A DNA stretch of 64,000 bases from Pseudomonas sp. N040 (GCF_015637705.1 NZ_JADOBE010000010.1:124001-188000), one strand, 5' to 3'. Positions 9,947-20,409 are shown, numbered from the stretch's first letter. A program made the numbers and translations. The notes: generated by a model from the sequence alone, not told the origin.

Positions 9947-11291
9947 TTTTTCTAAGGTTGGTGAACAGCCGCTACCTTCTGATTGGAAAAATGTGCGCCT
10001 TGGCGATTTGATCAGCTTGCGGGGAGGTCTGTCTTATAAGGGGGAGTTAATTTCTGATGATGGGAATTCACTCGTCACTATGGGCTGCGTTTCACCAGAT
10101 GAGCCTTTTAAAAGAGCTGGATTGAAAAGATATACAGGGTCTTTTGGTGCTCAACACTCTCTGGGAGTTGGTGATCTAGTCATCGCAACTCGTGACGTAA
10201 CTCAGAATAGAGTCGTTATTGGGTGCCCGGCCATAATTCCTAGCGGCTTACCGGGAAATGCGGTTATTGCTGCAACGAATTTGTATAAGGTTATAAATAC
10301 TTCTTCGGTTGACAACCGCTTCTTGTATTGGGTCATGAAGTCGCCCAGCTATCGTGAGCAAATTGTAGCTTCCGCCAAGGGAACAACGGTGGTGATGTTG
10401 ACTAAGGATGCTGTTGAAAACTTCACTTTCAAATTGCCTCCTCCATCGGAGCAGTCAGCAATTTATAGTTTTCTTGATTCCATAAACGACCGCATCACCC
10501 TGCTACGCGAAACCAACGCCACCCTGGAAGCCATCGCCCAGGCGCTGTTCAAATCCTGGTTCGTCGATTTCGACCCCGTGCGCGCCAAGGCCGCAGGCCT
10601 CGAACCCCAAGCCATGGACGCCCCCACCGCCGCCCTGTTCCCCGACAGCTTCGAAGACTCCGAACTGGGCTTGGTGCCGAAGGGGTGGAGCTGGGCCGCC
10701 TTGGCTGATGCCTATGAGATGAATCCGTCGCGTAAATTAAAAAAAGGTGAAGTTGCTCCTTATCTGGATATGTCCAGTGCTCCTACCTGTGGGCACTGCT
10801 CGGATGCATACATTCAGCGCGAGATGGGATCGGGAGCCAAGTTCACTAATGGCGATACCCTACTGGCACGCATCACGCCTTGCTTAGAGAACGGCAAGTC
10901 TGCATTTGTTGACTTCCTAGGTGATGGCCAAAATGGTTGGGGCTCAACAGAGTTTTTAGTGCTTCGTCCTAAATCACCTTTGCCCGAGTACCACGGTTAT
11001 CTGTTGGCTCGACATAAGGCGTTTCGTGAGTTCGCTATTCAAAGCATGTCCGGCACCAGCGGGCGGCAGCGAATCCAAAATGATGTGCTAGGGCGTTTCT
11101 TTTTGGCGATTCCTACAGAGTCAGTGGCAAATGCATTTTCTGATCTTGTCATGCCAATTCAGAAATCAATTACGGCTAACCATCAGCAAGCCCAAACCCT
11201 CACCCAACTCCGCGACACCCTATTACCCCGCCTAATCTCCGGCCAATTGCGCCTGCCGGAGGCAGAAGCCCTTATTCAGGAGGCGCTATGA
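9936..11291 (+). CDS. hsdS: Type I restriction-modification specificity subunit
   Basis: The protein has 451 residues. There are two target-recognition domains (about residues 15-180 and 245-400), each followed by a conserved helical spacer ([64 protein letters not shown]). Each recognition domain reads one half of a split DNA target; the targets cannot be predicted. The parts coding for these domains are distinctly AT-richer than the spacers, the usual sign of domain exchange. The start lies inside hsdM, and the end overlaps the next gene by 4 bp (ATGA at 11288). Confidence 0.96.
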
Positions 11292-14200
11292 GCCTCAGCA
11301 CCAATGCCAATTTCTCCAGACTGATTGAACATCTGCAGGCGCAGGGTGCAGCCGCGCAGCAACACAGCGAAAGCACACCGCTCTACCGCGAGTTTATCGA
11401 GGCCTTTCCGCTTGAGCGCATCAATCAGCTGGCGCTGGATGAGTACTGCGTCGGCAAAGGCGACCGGTCGTTCTGTTGGTGGCTGGAGGTCGGTCTTACA
11501 CCGGTGTTGGGGCGCTACATGCCAGGCACGTCGCGTGGGCATATCCTTTATTACCGCAAGGATGGCAGCCTCTACCGGATCAAGAACTTTGATGGCTGGA
11601 GCGACGAAGATGCACTGAGGTACACGCTCAAAGTGCAGAGCACTATTGCAGCAGCAGATCCGGGGGAGGATTTGCGCTGGGTTGATGATGATGCGCAAAT
11701 TTACCAACGCGCCGGGGTTGATCCGCTGGTTACTGTTGGAGAAGGCCGCAAACTAAGGCTGTTGTCCTGCTACAACCCATCAGAAACCTTGCCGATTTCA
11801 TCCTCGGCGCACCTGGCCCACTTTCTCGTCACATTGGGCTGTTCTGAAGCGGATGTCCCTCCTTTCCGTCAGCCTGTAGCACGCATGCTGTTATTGCGTG
11901 ATTACTATCTGAAAGCATGCGAGGCAGTCCCCGGTTTGAGTACTTATGGATTTATGCGCGGGCTGTATAGCGAGGAGGCTGGGTTAGCGCCCAAAAAGGA
12001 AGATGACGCGGGGGAAAGCCGAAAGGTTTTTGTGCCAGTCACCCTGACGTTTGGAGAGCCTGCACCTTGGGGTAGCGGCCTGATAACCCATGTCCGGCTT
12101 GCCGGGCGTGATGCGGATACTGCAGAAGCCAGCGTCAACCTCAAGCTGATGCGTCGCCATGCCGACGAGGCGGGGATTGCTTGTATTGCCGACTTCCAGA
12201 ATGAGTTTAAAGGTCGGCAGAAAAAAGACACTGCTGAACGCTCCATGCAAACAGATTTACGCCATTTCGCCGGGAAGCTTTCCGATGGTAACCCGCAAAA
12301 CAGGGCGCTGCTGGAGCTTGGTTATCTGGCGGATGTAAATACCCAATCAGTAAAGCCTGCCTACCTGCTGACCTGGAATCCCGAGCATTTCAAACTCGGG
12401 GGTGATGCGGGCGTAGCCCTCGGCGACGAGGTGGACTGGAACTGCCACTCCAGGCAGCCGCAGCCAGGCGATGTGGTTTATCTGGTTCGTCTGGGCAAGG
12501 AGCCGCGTGGCATTGTTGCCCGGGGCCTGGTAACCGAAGGCGCGCATGACGCCCCTGATTGGAAAGACCCGGTCAAGACTCGCAACTACATTCGATTCCG
12601 CATCGTAGAGCACCGCCCGGACTGCGCCAGCGGCCTGTTGCCCATGGTGCTTTTGAACAAGGCGCTACCCGATCAACGCTGGAATCCGCAAAGCTCCGGT
12701 GTCGAGATCAAGCCGGCGCTGGCCGTGCAGCTGGAGCAGCTCTGGCAGGCAGGAGAGGGCAGGCACAGTCTTCGGCAATATGTGGAATGGAGCAAGGCCT
12801 CACCTGTGGAGTCCCGACCTGAATGGTTGGGGCGCTATGAAGAGATTACCGAGCTGGCCAGGGGGTTGCGCAACGGGCAAGTTGGATTGGATACGATGGC
12901 TTTGCAGCGCTTGTGGCTGGATCGTGACAACGGCGTGTCGAGCTTGAAGCAGGGCGTGCTTTCACGCGCTGAATTGAGTGCGCAGCAGGTCACGATCACC
13001 GAGCTGACGCAAGGCATTCTGGCATCGCCAACCGGACAAACGCATGAGCAAGTCATGCAGCGCTGGCGGCAGGGGGTTGAGAGCGGACAGTTCAAAATGA
13101 ACCGCCCGGCGATGATCAATCGCGTATTCGCGGCCATTGCACCTGACCAGTTCACCTCATTGCTGAAGACGGAGGATTGTCAGCTGCTCCTTCGCGGTTT
13201 GGCGGCGCAGTTTCAGTTGCCGGTAACCAGCCTCGATGAAGGCTGGTGCGGGCTAAATGCGCAGATCATCCGTTGCATGGACATGGCCGGGCTGGACATG
13301 AATACCGTGCTACCGAACAACATTGCCATGTGGCAATTGCTGGAAGCATTGCAAGGAGGGCCAGGCGTGGACCCAGTCGAGTTACCGGATACAACTATTC
13401 CGCTGAACCAGATCCTTTTTGGTCCGCCGGGTACCGGCAAGACCTATGCAACCATTGACCGTGCTCTGAAAATCCTCGATCCGGCGCTTGTCGCAAAACC
13501 AGACGTGCAGCGCGAAGAGCTGACGACTGCCTTCAAACGCTACATAGAGAATGGTCAGGTGGTGTTTTGTACCTTCCACCAGAGTTTCAGCTATGAGGAT
13601 TTTGTCGAGGGCTTGCGCGCCGAAACCCTGGATGGGGCGCTGCATTACCGTGTGGAATCCGGGTTATTCAAGAAATTGTGTGAGCGGGCAAGTCTGGGGC
13701 GGCCAGCCGTGGATGACCCCTTCGATCAGGCACTGAAGGTTCTGTCAGAGCAGCTGGAAGCCAATGATGGCCGGCTGACGCTGAGTACCAGTAAAGGCAA
13801 GATTTTCGAGGTCGAGTATGCGGGCGGTTTGACCTTTCTGGTCTTCCCGAAAAGCAACGAAGAGCTGAAAAACGGTTATACCGGCAATATGGAACTGGTG
13901 CGCAAGCTCTACCAAACCGGTAGCAAGGAGGGTATCTACAACTCCTCGTATGTGGACGGCATGTTGGGCTATCTGCGCAAGGAGTGCGGTTTGCCGGAGT
14001 ATCAGCCGAGTGCCATCCCGGCATCGCAGCGCGATAAATTTGTGTTGATTATTGATGAAATCAACCGTGGCAGCGTATCGCGGATATTTGGTGAGCTGAT
14101 CACGCTCATCGAACCGTCCAAGCGCGCCGGCCAGCTTGAGGCACTTGAAGTCATGCTGCCGTACTCGAAGAAACCCTTCAGTGTGCCGGCCAACCTTTAC

Positions 14201-14707
14201 CTGCTGGGTACGATGAACACCGCTGACCGCTCGCTGGCGGGCTTGGATATCGCCCTGCGTCGGCGCTTCACTTTTGTGGAGATGCCACCCAGACCCGATC
14301 TGCTGGATGAAATCGTGATCGAAGGCGTAAACATCGGTCAGCTTCTGGGTGTGATGAACCAGCGCATCGAGGTGCTGCTGGATCGCGATCACTGCCTGGG
14401 GCATGCCTACTTTATCCCGCTCAAAACCGATCCAAGCCTGGAGCTCCTGGGAGCCATCTTCCGCAACCAGATCATGCCGTTGCTGCAGGAGTATTTCTTT
14501 GAGGATTGGGAGCGTATCGCCTGGGTACTGAACGATCAGCGAGCGAAGGACAATGCCAGCGTGCCGTTCTTGCGGCGCCCCGAGAGCGAGCAGAACGTGG
14601 CCGCGCTGTTTGGCAACGAGGTGGCCGGCAAGCTCAATGACCAGCGCTGGGCGTTGAATGACGCGGCATTTGTTTCCATCGACAGCTACCGCAATATCCT
14701 GGGCTGA
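11288..14707 (+). CDS. EVE-domain McrB-like AAA+ GTPase of a modification-dependent nuclease
   Basis: The protein has 1139 residues. Residues 1-350 are an N-terminal region not recognised here, perhaps related to DNA or nucleotide sensing. Residues about 357-490 resemble an EVE domain (YLLTWNPEHF, GDVVYLVRLGKEPRGIVARG, DWKDP...YIRFRIVEH), a reader of modified bases. An McrB-type AAA+ domain follows: Walker A FGPPGTGKT (about 712-719), Walker B FVLIIDEINRG (about 918) and the McrB signature GTMNTADRSLAGLDIALRRRF (about 975). It should power cleavage by the McrC-like subunit encoded 5 bp downstream when modified DNA is bound. It is about 2.5 times the length of classical McrB because of the N-terminal parts. 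Confidence 0.92.
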   Translation: MSLSTNANFSRLIEHLQAQGAAAQQHSESTPLYREFIEAFPLERINQLALDEYCVGKGDRSFCWWLEVGLTPVLGRYMPGTSRGHILYYRKDGSLYRIKNFDGWSDEDALRYTLKVQSTIAAADPGEDLRWVDDDAQIYQRAGVDPLVTVGEGRKLRLLSCYNPSETLPISSSAHLAHFLVTLGCSEADVPPFRQPVARMLLLRDYYLKACEAVPGLSTYGFMRGLYSEEAGLAPKKEDDAGESRKVFVPVTLTFGEPAPWGSGLITHVRLAGRDADTAEASVNLKLMRRHADEAGIACIADFQNEFKGRQKKDTAERSMQTDLRHFAGKLSDGNPQNRALLELGYLADVNTQSVKPAYLLTWNPEHFKLGGDAGVALGDEVDWNCHSRQPQPGDVVYLVRLGKEPRGIVARGLVTEGAHDAPDWKDPVKTRNYIRFRIVEHRPDCASGLLPMVLLNKALPDQRWNPQSSGVEIKPALAVQLEQLWQAGEGRHSLRQYVEWSKASPVESRPEWLGRYEEITELARGLRNGQVGLDTMALQRLWLDRDNGVSSLKQGVLSRAELSAQQVTITELTQGILASPTGQTHEQVMQRWRQGVESGQFKMNRPAMINRVFAAIAPDQFTSLLKTEDCQLLLRGLAAQFQLPVTSLDEGWCGLNAQIIRCMDMAGLDMNTVLPNNIAMWQLLEALQGGPGVDPVELPDTTIPLNQILFGPPGTGKTYATIDRALKILDPALVAKPDVQREELTTAFKRYIENGQVVFCTFHQSFSYEDFVEGLRAETLDGALHYRVESGLFKKLCERASLGRPAVDDPFDQALKVLSEQLEANDGRLTLSTSKGKIFEVEYAGGLTFLVFPKSNEELKNGYTGNMELVRKLYQTGSKEGIYNSSYVDGMLGYLRKECGLPEYQPSAIPASQRDKFVLIIDEINRGSVSRIFGELITLIEPSKRAGQLEALEVMLPYSKKPFSVPANLYLLGTMNTADRSLAGLDIALRRRFTFVEMPPRPDLLDEIVIEGVNIGQLLGVMNQRIEVLLDRDHCLGHAYFIPLKTDPSLELLGAIFRNQIMPLLQEYFFEDWERIAWVLNDQRAKDNASVPFLRRPESEQNVAALFGNEVAGKLNDQRWALNDAAFVSIDSYRNILG

Positions 14708-14712
14708 GCCTC

Positions 14713-16023
14713 TTGAACCGGCCGCTGATCACCATTCGCGAATATGCCCGGCTTACCACTGAGCCGGTTGAGTCTTCGCTGGATTTGGCGCAGGTATCTG
14801 TCAGCGCCTTCGAGTGGCTGTGCGAGCTGAGTGCCCGGTTCAATCGCAGCGGTGCCACCTTGCTGCAAGTGGAGGGGCGGCGTTCATTGAAGTGGGACAG
14901 CTATGGGGGGGTAATCGAAACCCCTTGTGGTACCCGGTTGGAAATCTTGCCCAAGCATTTTGAACAGGGCGATTGCGTAAAACAGAGCAGGTCGCTGCTG
15001 CGCAAGATGATTCAGGCAGCCTTGTCGCTCAAGCCTCGGCAGGCAACGGTGACAGGCCTGGAGCTATTCGATGCCCCTTTGACCGAGTGGGTAATGGGGC
15101 AGTTTCTGGCTGAACTGGATCACCTGATCAAGCGCGGCGTACGTTTCGATTATCAGCGTGTGGAGGAAGAGCAGCGCTTCCTGCGCGGGCAACTCAATGT
15201 AGTGGCGCAGATGCGCCAGCCACCGGGGCGGCAGCATCACTTCCAGATTCGCCACGATCTGTTTTTGCCGGATCGGGCTGAGAATCGCCTGCTCAAATTG
15301 GCTTTGGAACAGGTGGCCAAGACAACCCAGGATGCCGGCAACTGGCGTTTGGCCAACGAACTGCGGTCCATGCTCGCGGAGATCCCTGCGAGCCGGCAGG
15401 TGCCAGCCGATTTTCGTGCCTGGAGTCGTGACCGGCTGATGGCGCATTACCAGCCGATCAAACCCTGGTGCGAGTTGATCCTCAACCAGCAAATGCCGAT
15501 AGCGGTGGCTGGCCAGTGGCAGGGCATGAGCCTGTTGTTCCCGATGGAAAAGCTGTTCGAGAAATATGTCGAGCGCTGGCTCGGGCGGAGCCTGGTAGCT
15601 GCGGCAGAACTCACTCCCCAGGCTTCGCGTTACTCCCTTTGCAGGCAGGAGCTCAAGCCGATGTTCCGTCTGGAGCCGGACATGCTGGTGGAGCACATGG
15701 GGCAGCGTTGGGTACTGGATACCAAGTGGAAGCGTCTGGATGCCGCGGATCGGGAGAATAAGTACGGCTTGAGCCAGGCCGACTTCTACCAACTGTTTGC
15801 TTATGGACATAAGTATCTGGGCGGGATGGGCGAGCTGGTCTTGATTTATCCACGCTGGGCACCGTTCCAGGTTGCTTTGCCCTTGTTCGATTTTGGTGGG
15901 GGGCTGACTTTGCGTGTGTTGCCTTTTGATCTGGAGCGGGAGTGTTTAGTCGATGTTGAACTCACCTCGTTGCCGATCTGCTCATCCGGTATGGCCGTTA
16001 CCTGTCTGCAGGTGGGCGCATGA
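14713..16023 (+). CDS. mcrC: McrC-family nuclease subunit
   Basis: The protein has 436 residues, starting at a TTG 5 bp after the McrB-like stop. It fits McrC: N-terminal barrel-like region (TIREYARL, FEWLCELSARF, EILPKHF), a middle helical part, and a C-terminal PD-(D/E)xK nuclease site LEPDML...VLDTKWKRL (Asp about 320, DTK about 335-338), intact. McrC stimulates GTP hydrolysis by the McrB ring and cuts DNA. The pair with the EVE-AAA protein forms a complete type IV modification-dependent system inside the type I operon. Confidence 0.93.
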   Translation: MNRPLITIREYARLTTEPVESSLDLAQVSVSAFEWLCELSARFNRSGATLLQVEGRRSLKWDSYGGVIETPCGTRLEILPKHFEQGDCVKQSRSLLRKMIQAALSLKPRQATVTGLELFDAPLTEWVMGQFLAELDHLIKRGVRFDYQRVEEEQRFLRGQLNVVAQMRQPPGRQHHFQIRHDLFLPDRAENRLLKLALEQVAKTTQDAGNWRLANELRSMLAEIPASRQVPADFRAWSRDRLMAHYQPIKPWCELILNQQMPIAVAGQWQGMSLLFPMEKLFEKYVERWLGRSLVAAAELTPQASRYSLCRQELKPMFRLEPDMLVEHMGQRWVLDTKWKRLDAADRENKYGLSQADFYQLFAYGHKYLGGMGELVLIYPRWAPFQVALPLFDFGGGLTLRVLPFDLERECLVDVELTSLPICSSGMAVTCLQVGA

Positions 16024-16186
16024 ACCAATGCAAAATGCCCCCCGAGTTCGGAAGAAAGTGTGGAACAAGGTTCGGAACAAAGTACTTCCCTGCAAAGATT
16101 CACAGCCAAAGCAGACGGGTCAGCTTTTCAGATGTTGCCTTATAGGCTACAAATGTTGCTATTAAAGCAACGATATTGGGGGCCAC
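16024..16186 (+). promoter_or_regulatory. Upstream region of the MNT/hsdR unit with a palindrome
   Basis: This 163-bp gap is the only sizeable break in the island. It holds an exact inverted repeat GTTGCT-ATTAA-AGCAAC (16155-16171) ending 15 bp before the MNT gene start. A weak -35-like TTGCCT at 16135 precedes an AT-rich TATTAA at 16160, inside the palindrome. This is a plausible autoregulated promoter for the downstream three-gene unit. Confidence 0.45.
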
Positions 16187-16783
16187 ATGTCACTGGCTGC
16201 GCTGCTGTTCAACGAATACCGCCGCAAGGTGCTGGGCTTGCTGCTCTTGCATCCCGAAGCGCGCTACCACCTGCGCGAGATTTCCCGCCTGACGGGTACG
16301 CAACCCGGCACCCTGACGCGCGAGCTGAACAAGCTCGCCGAGGCAGGCCTGTTGCTCAAGGAGCGTCAGGGTAATCAGGTGCTGTATGCGGCCAATCAGG
16401 CGTGTCCGATTTACCAGGAGCTGGCCGGCATTCTGCGCAAGACCAGCGGCCTGGCGGATGTACTGCGTGAAGCGCTGCTGCCCATCGCCGGGAAAGTGCA
16501 GGTTGCCTTCGTCTTCGGCTCGATGGCCAGTAGCAAGGCAACCAGCGGTAGCGACATCGACCTGATGGTCATCGGCGACTGCGGGTTTGGCGAAGTAGTG
16601 ACGCACCTGTACCCGTCGCAGGCTGAGCTGCAGCGCGAGATCAATCCGAAGGTCTACAGCGTCCGCGAATGGCAGGCGCTGGTTGCGGGGCAGGCGGCTT
16701 TCGTGCGGGATCTGCTGAGCAAGCCGCAGCTGTTTGTGCTGGGCAATGCAGCGTTACTGCTGGAATTGGGGGGGCAGGGATGA
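16187..16783 (+). CDS. Winged-helix/MNT nucleotidyltransferase protein
   Basis: The protein has 198 residues. Residues 1-85 form an ArsR/MarR-like winged helix (YHLREISRLTGTQPGTLTRELNKLAEAGLLL). Residues about 105-190 form a minimal nucleotidyltransferase: GSMASSKATSGSDIDLMVIGD, with the GS and paired Asp residues of the catalytic site present. MNT proteins of this class serve as antitoxins to HEPN toxins (some by adenylylating them) or as regulators. Here the partner is the short HEPN-like frame that overlaps its stop (ATGA at 16780). The DNA-binding half probably acts on the palindrome just upstream, and so on hsdR expression (inference). Confidence 0.85.
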   Translation: MSLAALLFNEYRRKVLGLLLLHPEARYHLREISRLTGTQPGTLTRELNKLAEAGLLLKERQGNQVLYAANQACPIYQELAGILRKTSGLADVLREALLPIAGKVQVAFVFGSMASSKATSGSDIDLMVIGDCGFGEVVTHLYPSQAELQREINPKVYSVREWQALVAGQAAFVRDLLSKPQLFVLGNAALLLELGGQG

Positions 16784-16935
16784 CATTGGAGAATCTGCTG
16801 GGCCTGTCGCTGGAGGCCATCGAACCGGACCCCGCCAGCATCCGGCGCTTGCTGGAGGCGGCACAGCGCAGCCTGAGCGATGCCCGGCTGGTACTGGACT
16901 GGCTGCAAGCCAATAAAGCGGAATTGTGGCGATGA
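16780..16935 (+). CDS. HEPN-like N-terminal fragment, probably a toxin remnant
   Basis: The protein has 51 residues. Its sequence ([24 protein letters not shown]) resembles the first helices of small HEPN proteins that pair with MNT proteins. It stops before the segment that would hold the catalytic Rx4-6H motif, ending ...[10 protein letters not shown]. It overlaps the MNT gene by 4 bp and hsdR by 4 bp, so it is in a coupled chain. Two readings are possible: a disabled toxin left by a deletion next to hsdR, or a short coupling peptide kept for translation of hsdR. The HEPN match is by eye and covers little sequence. Confidence 0.55.
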   Translation: MTLENLLGLSLEAIEPDPASIRRLLEAAQRSLSDARLVLDWLQANKAELWR

Positions 16936-19900
16936 CCGAAGACCAGCTGGAACAGGAAGCACTCGGATGGCTCGCTGAGCTGGGTTATACCCATGTCTAC
17001 GGCCCTGATATTGCCTTTGATGGCAGCAGCCCCGAGCGCGAAAACTATCGCCAGGTGTTGCTGGTGGAGCGTTTGCGCAGCGCCATTGCCCGGCTCAATC
17101 CGCTGGTGCCGCTGGCGGCGCGCGAGGATGCGCTGAAGCAGGTCGTCGATTTGGGAATGCCGGTGCAGCTCTCGGCCAACCGGCTGTTCCATCGCCTGCT
17201 GGTCGGCGGCGTGCCGGTGCAGTACCAGAAGGACGGCGAAACCCGCGGCGATTTCGTTCGGCTGATCGACTGGGCCGATGTGGCGGCCAATGACTGGCTG
17301 GCGGTCAACCAGTTCAGCATTCAGGGGCCAAAGCATACGCGTCGGCCAGACATCATCCTGTTCGTCAACGGCTTGCCGCTGGTGCTGCTGGAGCTGAAGA
17401 ACCCGGCCGATGTGCATGCCAATATCTGGAAGGCATTTGACCAGATCCAGACGTACAAGGAGCAGATCCCGGATGTGTTCCAGTACAACCAGATCCTGGT
17501 GATTTCCGATGGCAGCGATGCGCGCATGGGTTCGTTGTCGGCCGATGCCGAGCGCTATATGAACTGGCGCACCATCGATGGCCTGCAGATTGACCCCCTG
17601 GGCGAGTTCAATGAGCTGGAAACCCTGCTGCGCGGCGTGATGGCGCCGGCACTGTTGCTGGATTACCTGCGCTACTTCGTGCTGTTTGAGGATGACGGCC
17701 GGTTGCTCAAGAAGATTGCCGGCTACCACCAGTTTCATGCCGTCCGCGCGGCGATTCAGCAGGTGGTGAAAGCCTCGCGCCCGGGTGGCACGCACAAGGG
17801 CGGGGTGGTGTGGCACACCCAGGGCTCGGGCAAGAGCATCACCATGACCTGCTTTGCTGCGCGGGTGATGCAGGAAGCGGCGATGGAGAACCCGACCATT
17901 GTGGTGATTACCGACCGCAATGATCTGGATGGCCAGTTGTTTGGCGTGTTTTCCCTGGCGCAGGACCTGTTGCGCGAGCAGCCGGTGCAGGTGGACTCGC
18001 GGGGTGACTTGCGCGCCAAGCTGGCCAATCGTCCGAGCGGCGGGATTGTGTTTGCCACCATCCAGAAGTTCATGCCGGGCGAGGATGAGGACAGTTTTCC
18101 GGTGCTGTCGGATCGCTCGAATATCGTCGTAATTGCCGATGAGGCGCACCGCACCCAGTATGGGTTCAGTGCCCAACTGAAAGCCCCTGGCAGGAGCCAG
18201 CTTGCTGGCGATCCTGCGCCGGACCAGAGCACTGCCAGCAAGCTGGCGCCTGGCGCTTATGTGCATGCCGCCGAGAGCAGCGCGCGCTATCAGGTCGGCT
18301 ACGCCCAGCACCTGCGCGATGCCTTGCCCAATGCCACCTTCGTGGCCTTTACCGGTACGCCGGTGTCGAGCGAAGACCGCGATACGCGTGCGGTGTTCGG
18401 TGACTACATCCACGTCTACGACATGCAGCAGGCCAAGGAAGATGGCGCCACCGTGGCCATCTACTACGAGTCGCGGCTGGCCAAGCTGTCGCTGAAAGAC
18501 AGCGAGCTGGCGCACATTGACGAAGAAGTCGATGAGCTGGCGGAAGACGAGGAAGACGGCGAGCAGTCCCGGTTGAAGAGCCGCTGGGCCGCGTTGGAGA
18601 AAGTGGTCGGTGCCGAGCCGCGGATACAGAGCGTGGCCAGGGATTTGGTGGAGCACTTTGAGGAACGCAACCAGGCCCAGAACGGCAAGGCCATGGTGGT
18701 GGCCATGAGCCGCGAGATCTGCGTGCATCTGTACAACGAAATCATCGCGCAACGCCCGGACTGGCATGACGAAGACCCTGAGAAGGGCGCGATCAAGGTG
18801 GTGATGACCGGCAGTGCCTCAGACAAGGCGCTGTTGCGGCCGCATATCTACAGCAGCCAGGTGAAGAAGCGCCTGGAGAAGCGCTTCAAGGACCCGCAAG
18901 ACCCTCTGAAAATGGTGATTGTGCGGGACATGTGGCTGACCGGCTTCGATGCGCCGTGCGTGCATACCCTGTATGTCGACAAGCCGATGAAAGGCCACAA
19001 CCTGATGCAGGCCATCGCCCGGGTGAACCGCGTGTTCAAGGACAAGCAGGGCGGTCTGGTGGTGGATTACATCGGCATCGCCAATGAGCTGAAGGCTGCG
19101 CTCAGGGAGTACACCGCGAGCAAGGGACGGGGTCGGCCCACAGTGGATGCCCATGAGGCCTATGCACTGCTGGAAGAAAAGCTCGATGTATTGCGCAGCC
19201 TGTTGCATGGCTTCGACTTCAGCGATTTCCTCACCGGTGGCCACAAGCTGCTGGCCGGCGCTGCCAACCATGTGCTGGGCGAGAAGGACGGCAAGAAGCG
19301 CTTTGCCGACAATGCCCTGGCCATGAGCAAGGCCTTCACCCTGTGCTGCACCCTGGATGAAGCCAAGGCGGTGCGGGAGGAGGTGGCGTTCTTTCAGGCG
19401 ATCAAGGTCATCCTGATCAAGCGTGAAGTCAGCGCGCAGAAGAAGACCAACGAAGAGCGCGAGCTGGCCATCCGCCAGATCATCGGTAATGCGGTGGTGT
19501 CCGGCGAGGTGGTGGATGTGTTCCAGGCTGTCGGGCTGGACAAACCCAACATCGGCCTGCTGGATGAAGACTTCCTCGCCGAAATACGCAACCTGCCGGA
19601 GAAGAACCTGGCGGTGGAGCTGTTGGAACGCCTGCTGGAGGGGGAGATCAAGAGCAAGTTCGCCAGCAACCTGGCGCAGGAGAAGAAGTTCTCCGAATTG
19701 CTCGACAACGTGATCAAGCGTTACCAGAACCGCTCCATCGAAACCGCCCAGGTGATCGAAGAGCTGATCGAGATGGCCAAGAAGTTCGCCGCGGCCAGCA
19801 AGCGAGGCGACGCTCTGGGCCTGAACGATGACGAACTGGCCTTCTACGATGCCCTGGCCAATAACGAAGCCTCGGTGCGTGAACTGGGTGATGAGACTCT

Positions 19901-20102
19901 GGCCAAGATTGCCCACGAACTGACCGAGAGTCTGCGCCAGAACGTCAGCGTCGACTGGAGCAGCCGCGACAGCGTGCGCGCCAGGCTCAGGCTGCTGGTC
20001 AAGCGCATATTGCGCAAATACAAATACCCGCCCGATCAGCAGGAAGAGGCCGCCCAGCTGGTGCTGGATCAGGCTGAAACCTTGTGTGAGGCGTGGATGT
20101 AA
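16932..20102 (+). CDS. hsdR: Type I restriction endonuclease motor subunit
   Basis: The protein has 1056 residues; ATG at 16932 overlaps the preceding stop (ATGA), and GTG at 16926 is a less likely start. HsdR translocates and cuts DNA when HsdM2S meets an unmethylated site. The N-terminal nuclease site RRPDIILF...LLELKNP (Asp about 140, ExK about 154-156) is intact. It is followed by helicase motifs: Walker [10 protein letters not shown] (about 294-302), DEAH (about 403-406), FTGTPVS, and the motif VI region [17 protein letters not shown]-terminal helices bind the methylase. Residues about 419-445 are an odd insertion whose DNA is a REP palindrome pair (18193-18253). The gene is separated from hsdM-hsdS by about 5.6 kb. 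Confidence 0.96.
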   Translation: MTEDQLEQEALGWLAELGYTHVYGPDIAFDGSSPERENYRQVLLVERLRSAIARLNPLVPLAAREDALKQVVDLGMPVQLSANRLFHRLLVGGVPVQYQKDGETRGDFVRLIDWADVAANDWLAVNQFSIQGPKHTRRPDIILFVNGLPLVLLELKNPADVHANIWKAFDQIQTYKEQIPDVFQYNQILVISDGSDARMGSLSADAERYMNWRTIDGLQIDPLGEFNELETLLRGVMAPALLLDYLRYFVLFEDDGRLLKKIAGYHQFHAVRAAIQQVVKASRPGGTHKGGVVWHTQGSGKSITMTCFAARVMQEAAMENPTIVVITDRNDLDGQLFGVFSLAQDLLREQPVQVDSRGDLRAKLANRPSGGIVFATIQKFMPGEDEDSFPVLSDRSNIVVIADEAHRTQYGFSAQLKAPGRSQLAGDPAPDQSTASKLAPGAYVHAAESSARYQVGYAQHLRDALPNATFVAFTGTPVSSEDRDTRAVFGDYIHVYDMQQAKEDGATVAIYYESRLAKLSLKDSELAHIDEEVDELAEDEEDGEQSRLKSRWAALEKVVGAEPRIQSVARDLVEHFEERNQAQNGKAMVVAMSREICVHLYNEIIAQRPDWHDEDPEKGAIKVVMTGSASDKALLRPHIYSSQVKKRLEKRFKDPQDPLKMVIVRDMWLTGFDAPCVHTLYVDKPMKGHNLMQAIARVNRVFKDKQGGLVVDYIGIANELKAALREYTASKGRGRPTVDAHEAYALLEEKLDVLRSLLHGFDFSDFLTGGHKLLAGAANHVLGEKDGKKRFADNALAMSKAFTLCCTLDEAKAVREEVAFFQAIKVILIKREVSAQKKTNEERELAIRQIIGNAVVSGEVVDVFQAVGLDKPNIGLLDEDFLAEIRNLPEKNLAVELLERLLEGEIKSKFASNLAQEKKFSELLDNVIKRYQNRSIETAQVIEELIEMAKKFAAASKRGDALGLNDDELAFYDALANNEASVRELGDETLAKIAHELTESLRQNVSVDWSSRDSVRARLRLLVKRILRKYKYPPDQQEEAAQLVLDQAETLCEAWM
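18193..18253. repeat. REP palindrome pair inside hsdR, in frame
   Basis: AGGAGCCAGCTTGCTGGCGAT at 18193 and GCCAGCAAGCTGGCGCCTGG at 18235 are the two arms of the REP element also found intact at 23212 and 27624. The reading frame of hsdR continues through it ([22 protein letters not shown]) without a stop, between the DEAH and FTGTP motifs. Confidence 0.85.
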
Positions 20103-20150
20103 CGGATGACCAGGGTGCAGGGTTCGCTGTTTGAAGAGCAACGGGTGGCG

Positions 20151-20294
20151 CACGCGCCAACCATCATCCGTAGGGTGGGCCTTGGCCCACCGCTGCCAAC
20201 CTGCCGCTCAATTGCAACGCTGCTTTTGGTGGGCTGAAGCCCACCCTACGCCCGGCCTGCGACAACCGAGTATTCAACCCGTGACACGGACAGA
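20151..20294. repeat. Long palindromic repeat, copy 1 (about 145 bp)
   Basis: It begins CACGCGCCAACCATCATCC, continues GTAGGGTGGGCCTTGGCCCACC, then TTTTGGTGGGCTGAAGCCCA and a tail GTATTCAACCCGTGAC. The same order of segments recurs at 57222-57366, and without the tail at 33561-33670. It begins 48 bp after hsdR. Confidence 0.75.
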
Positions 20295-20338
20295 GCTTTT
20301 GGTTTGGCCGTGCGCCCTGTCAACGCTGCGCCGGAAAC

Positions 20339-20369
20339 GACAAAGCCCGCACGGGGCGGGCTTTGTCGG
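20339..20369 (-). terminator. Rho-independent terminator of tRNA-Pro
   Basis: The 11-bp stem ACAAAGCCCGC/GCGGGCTTTGT has a 5-base loop and lies about 40 bp downstream of the tRNA 3' end on the minus strand. The run after the stem is short (CGTTTCC), so efficiency is uncertain. Confidence 0.7.
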
Positions 20370-20409
20370 GTGGTTTGCCGGCAGGTTTGGACTGCTGCAA
20401 AGCGGGAAT

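Noticed and set aside
20106..20237. 43-codon frame starting MTRVQGSLFEEQ just after hsdR
   Set aside because: Most of it is translated from the GTAGGGTGGG repeat. It may be the stub of a gene that once followed hsdR, but no homology can be claimed.
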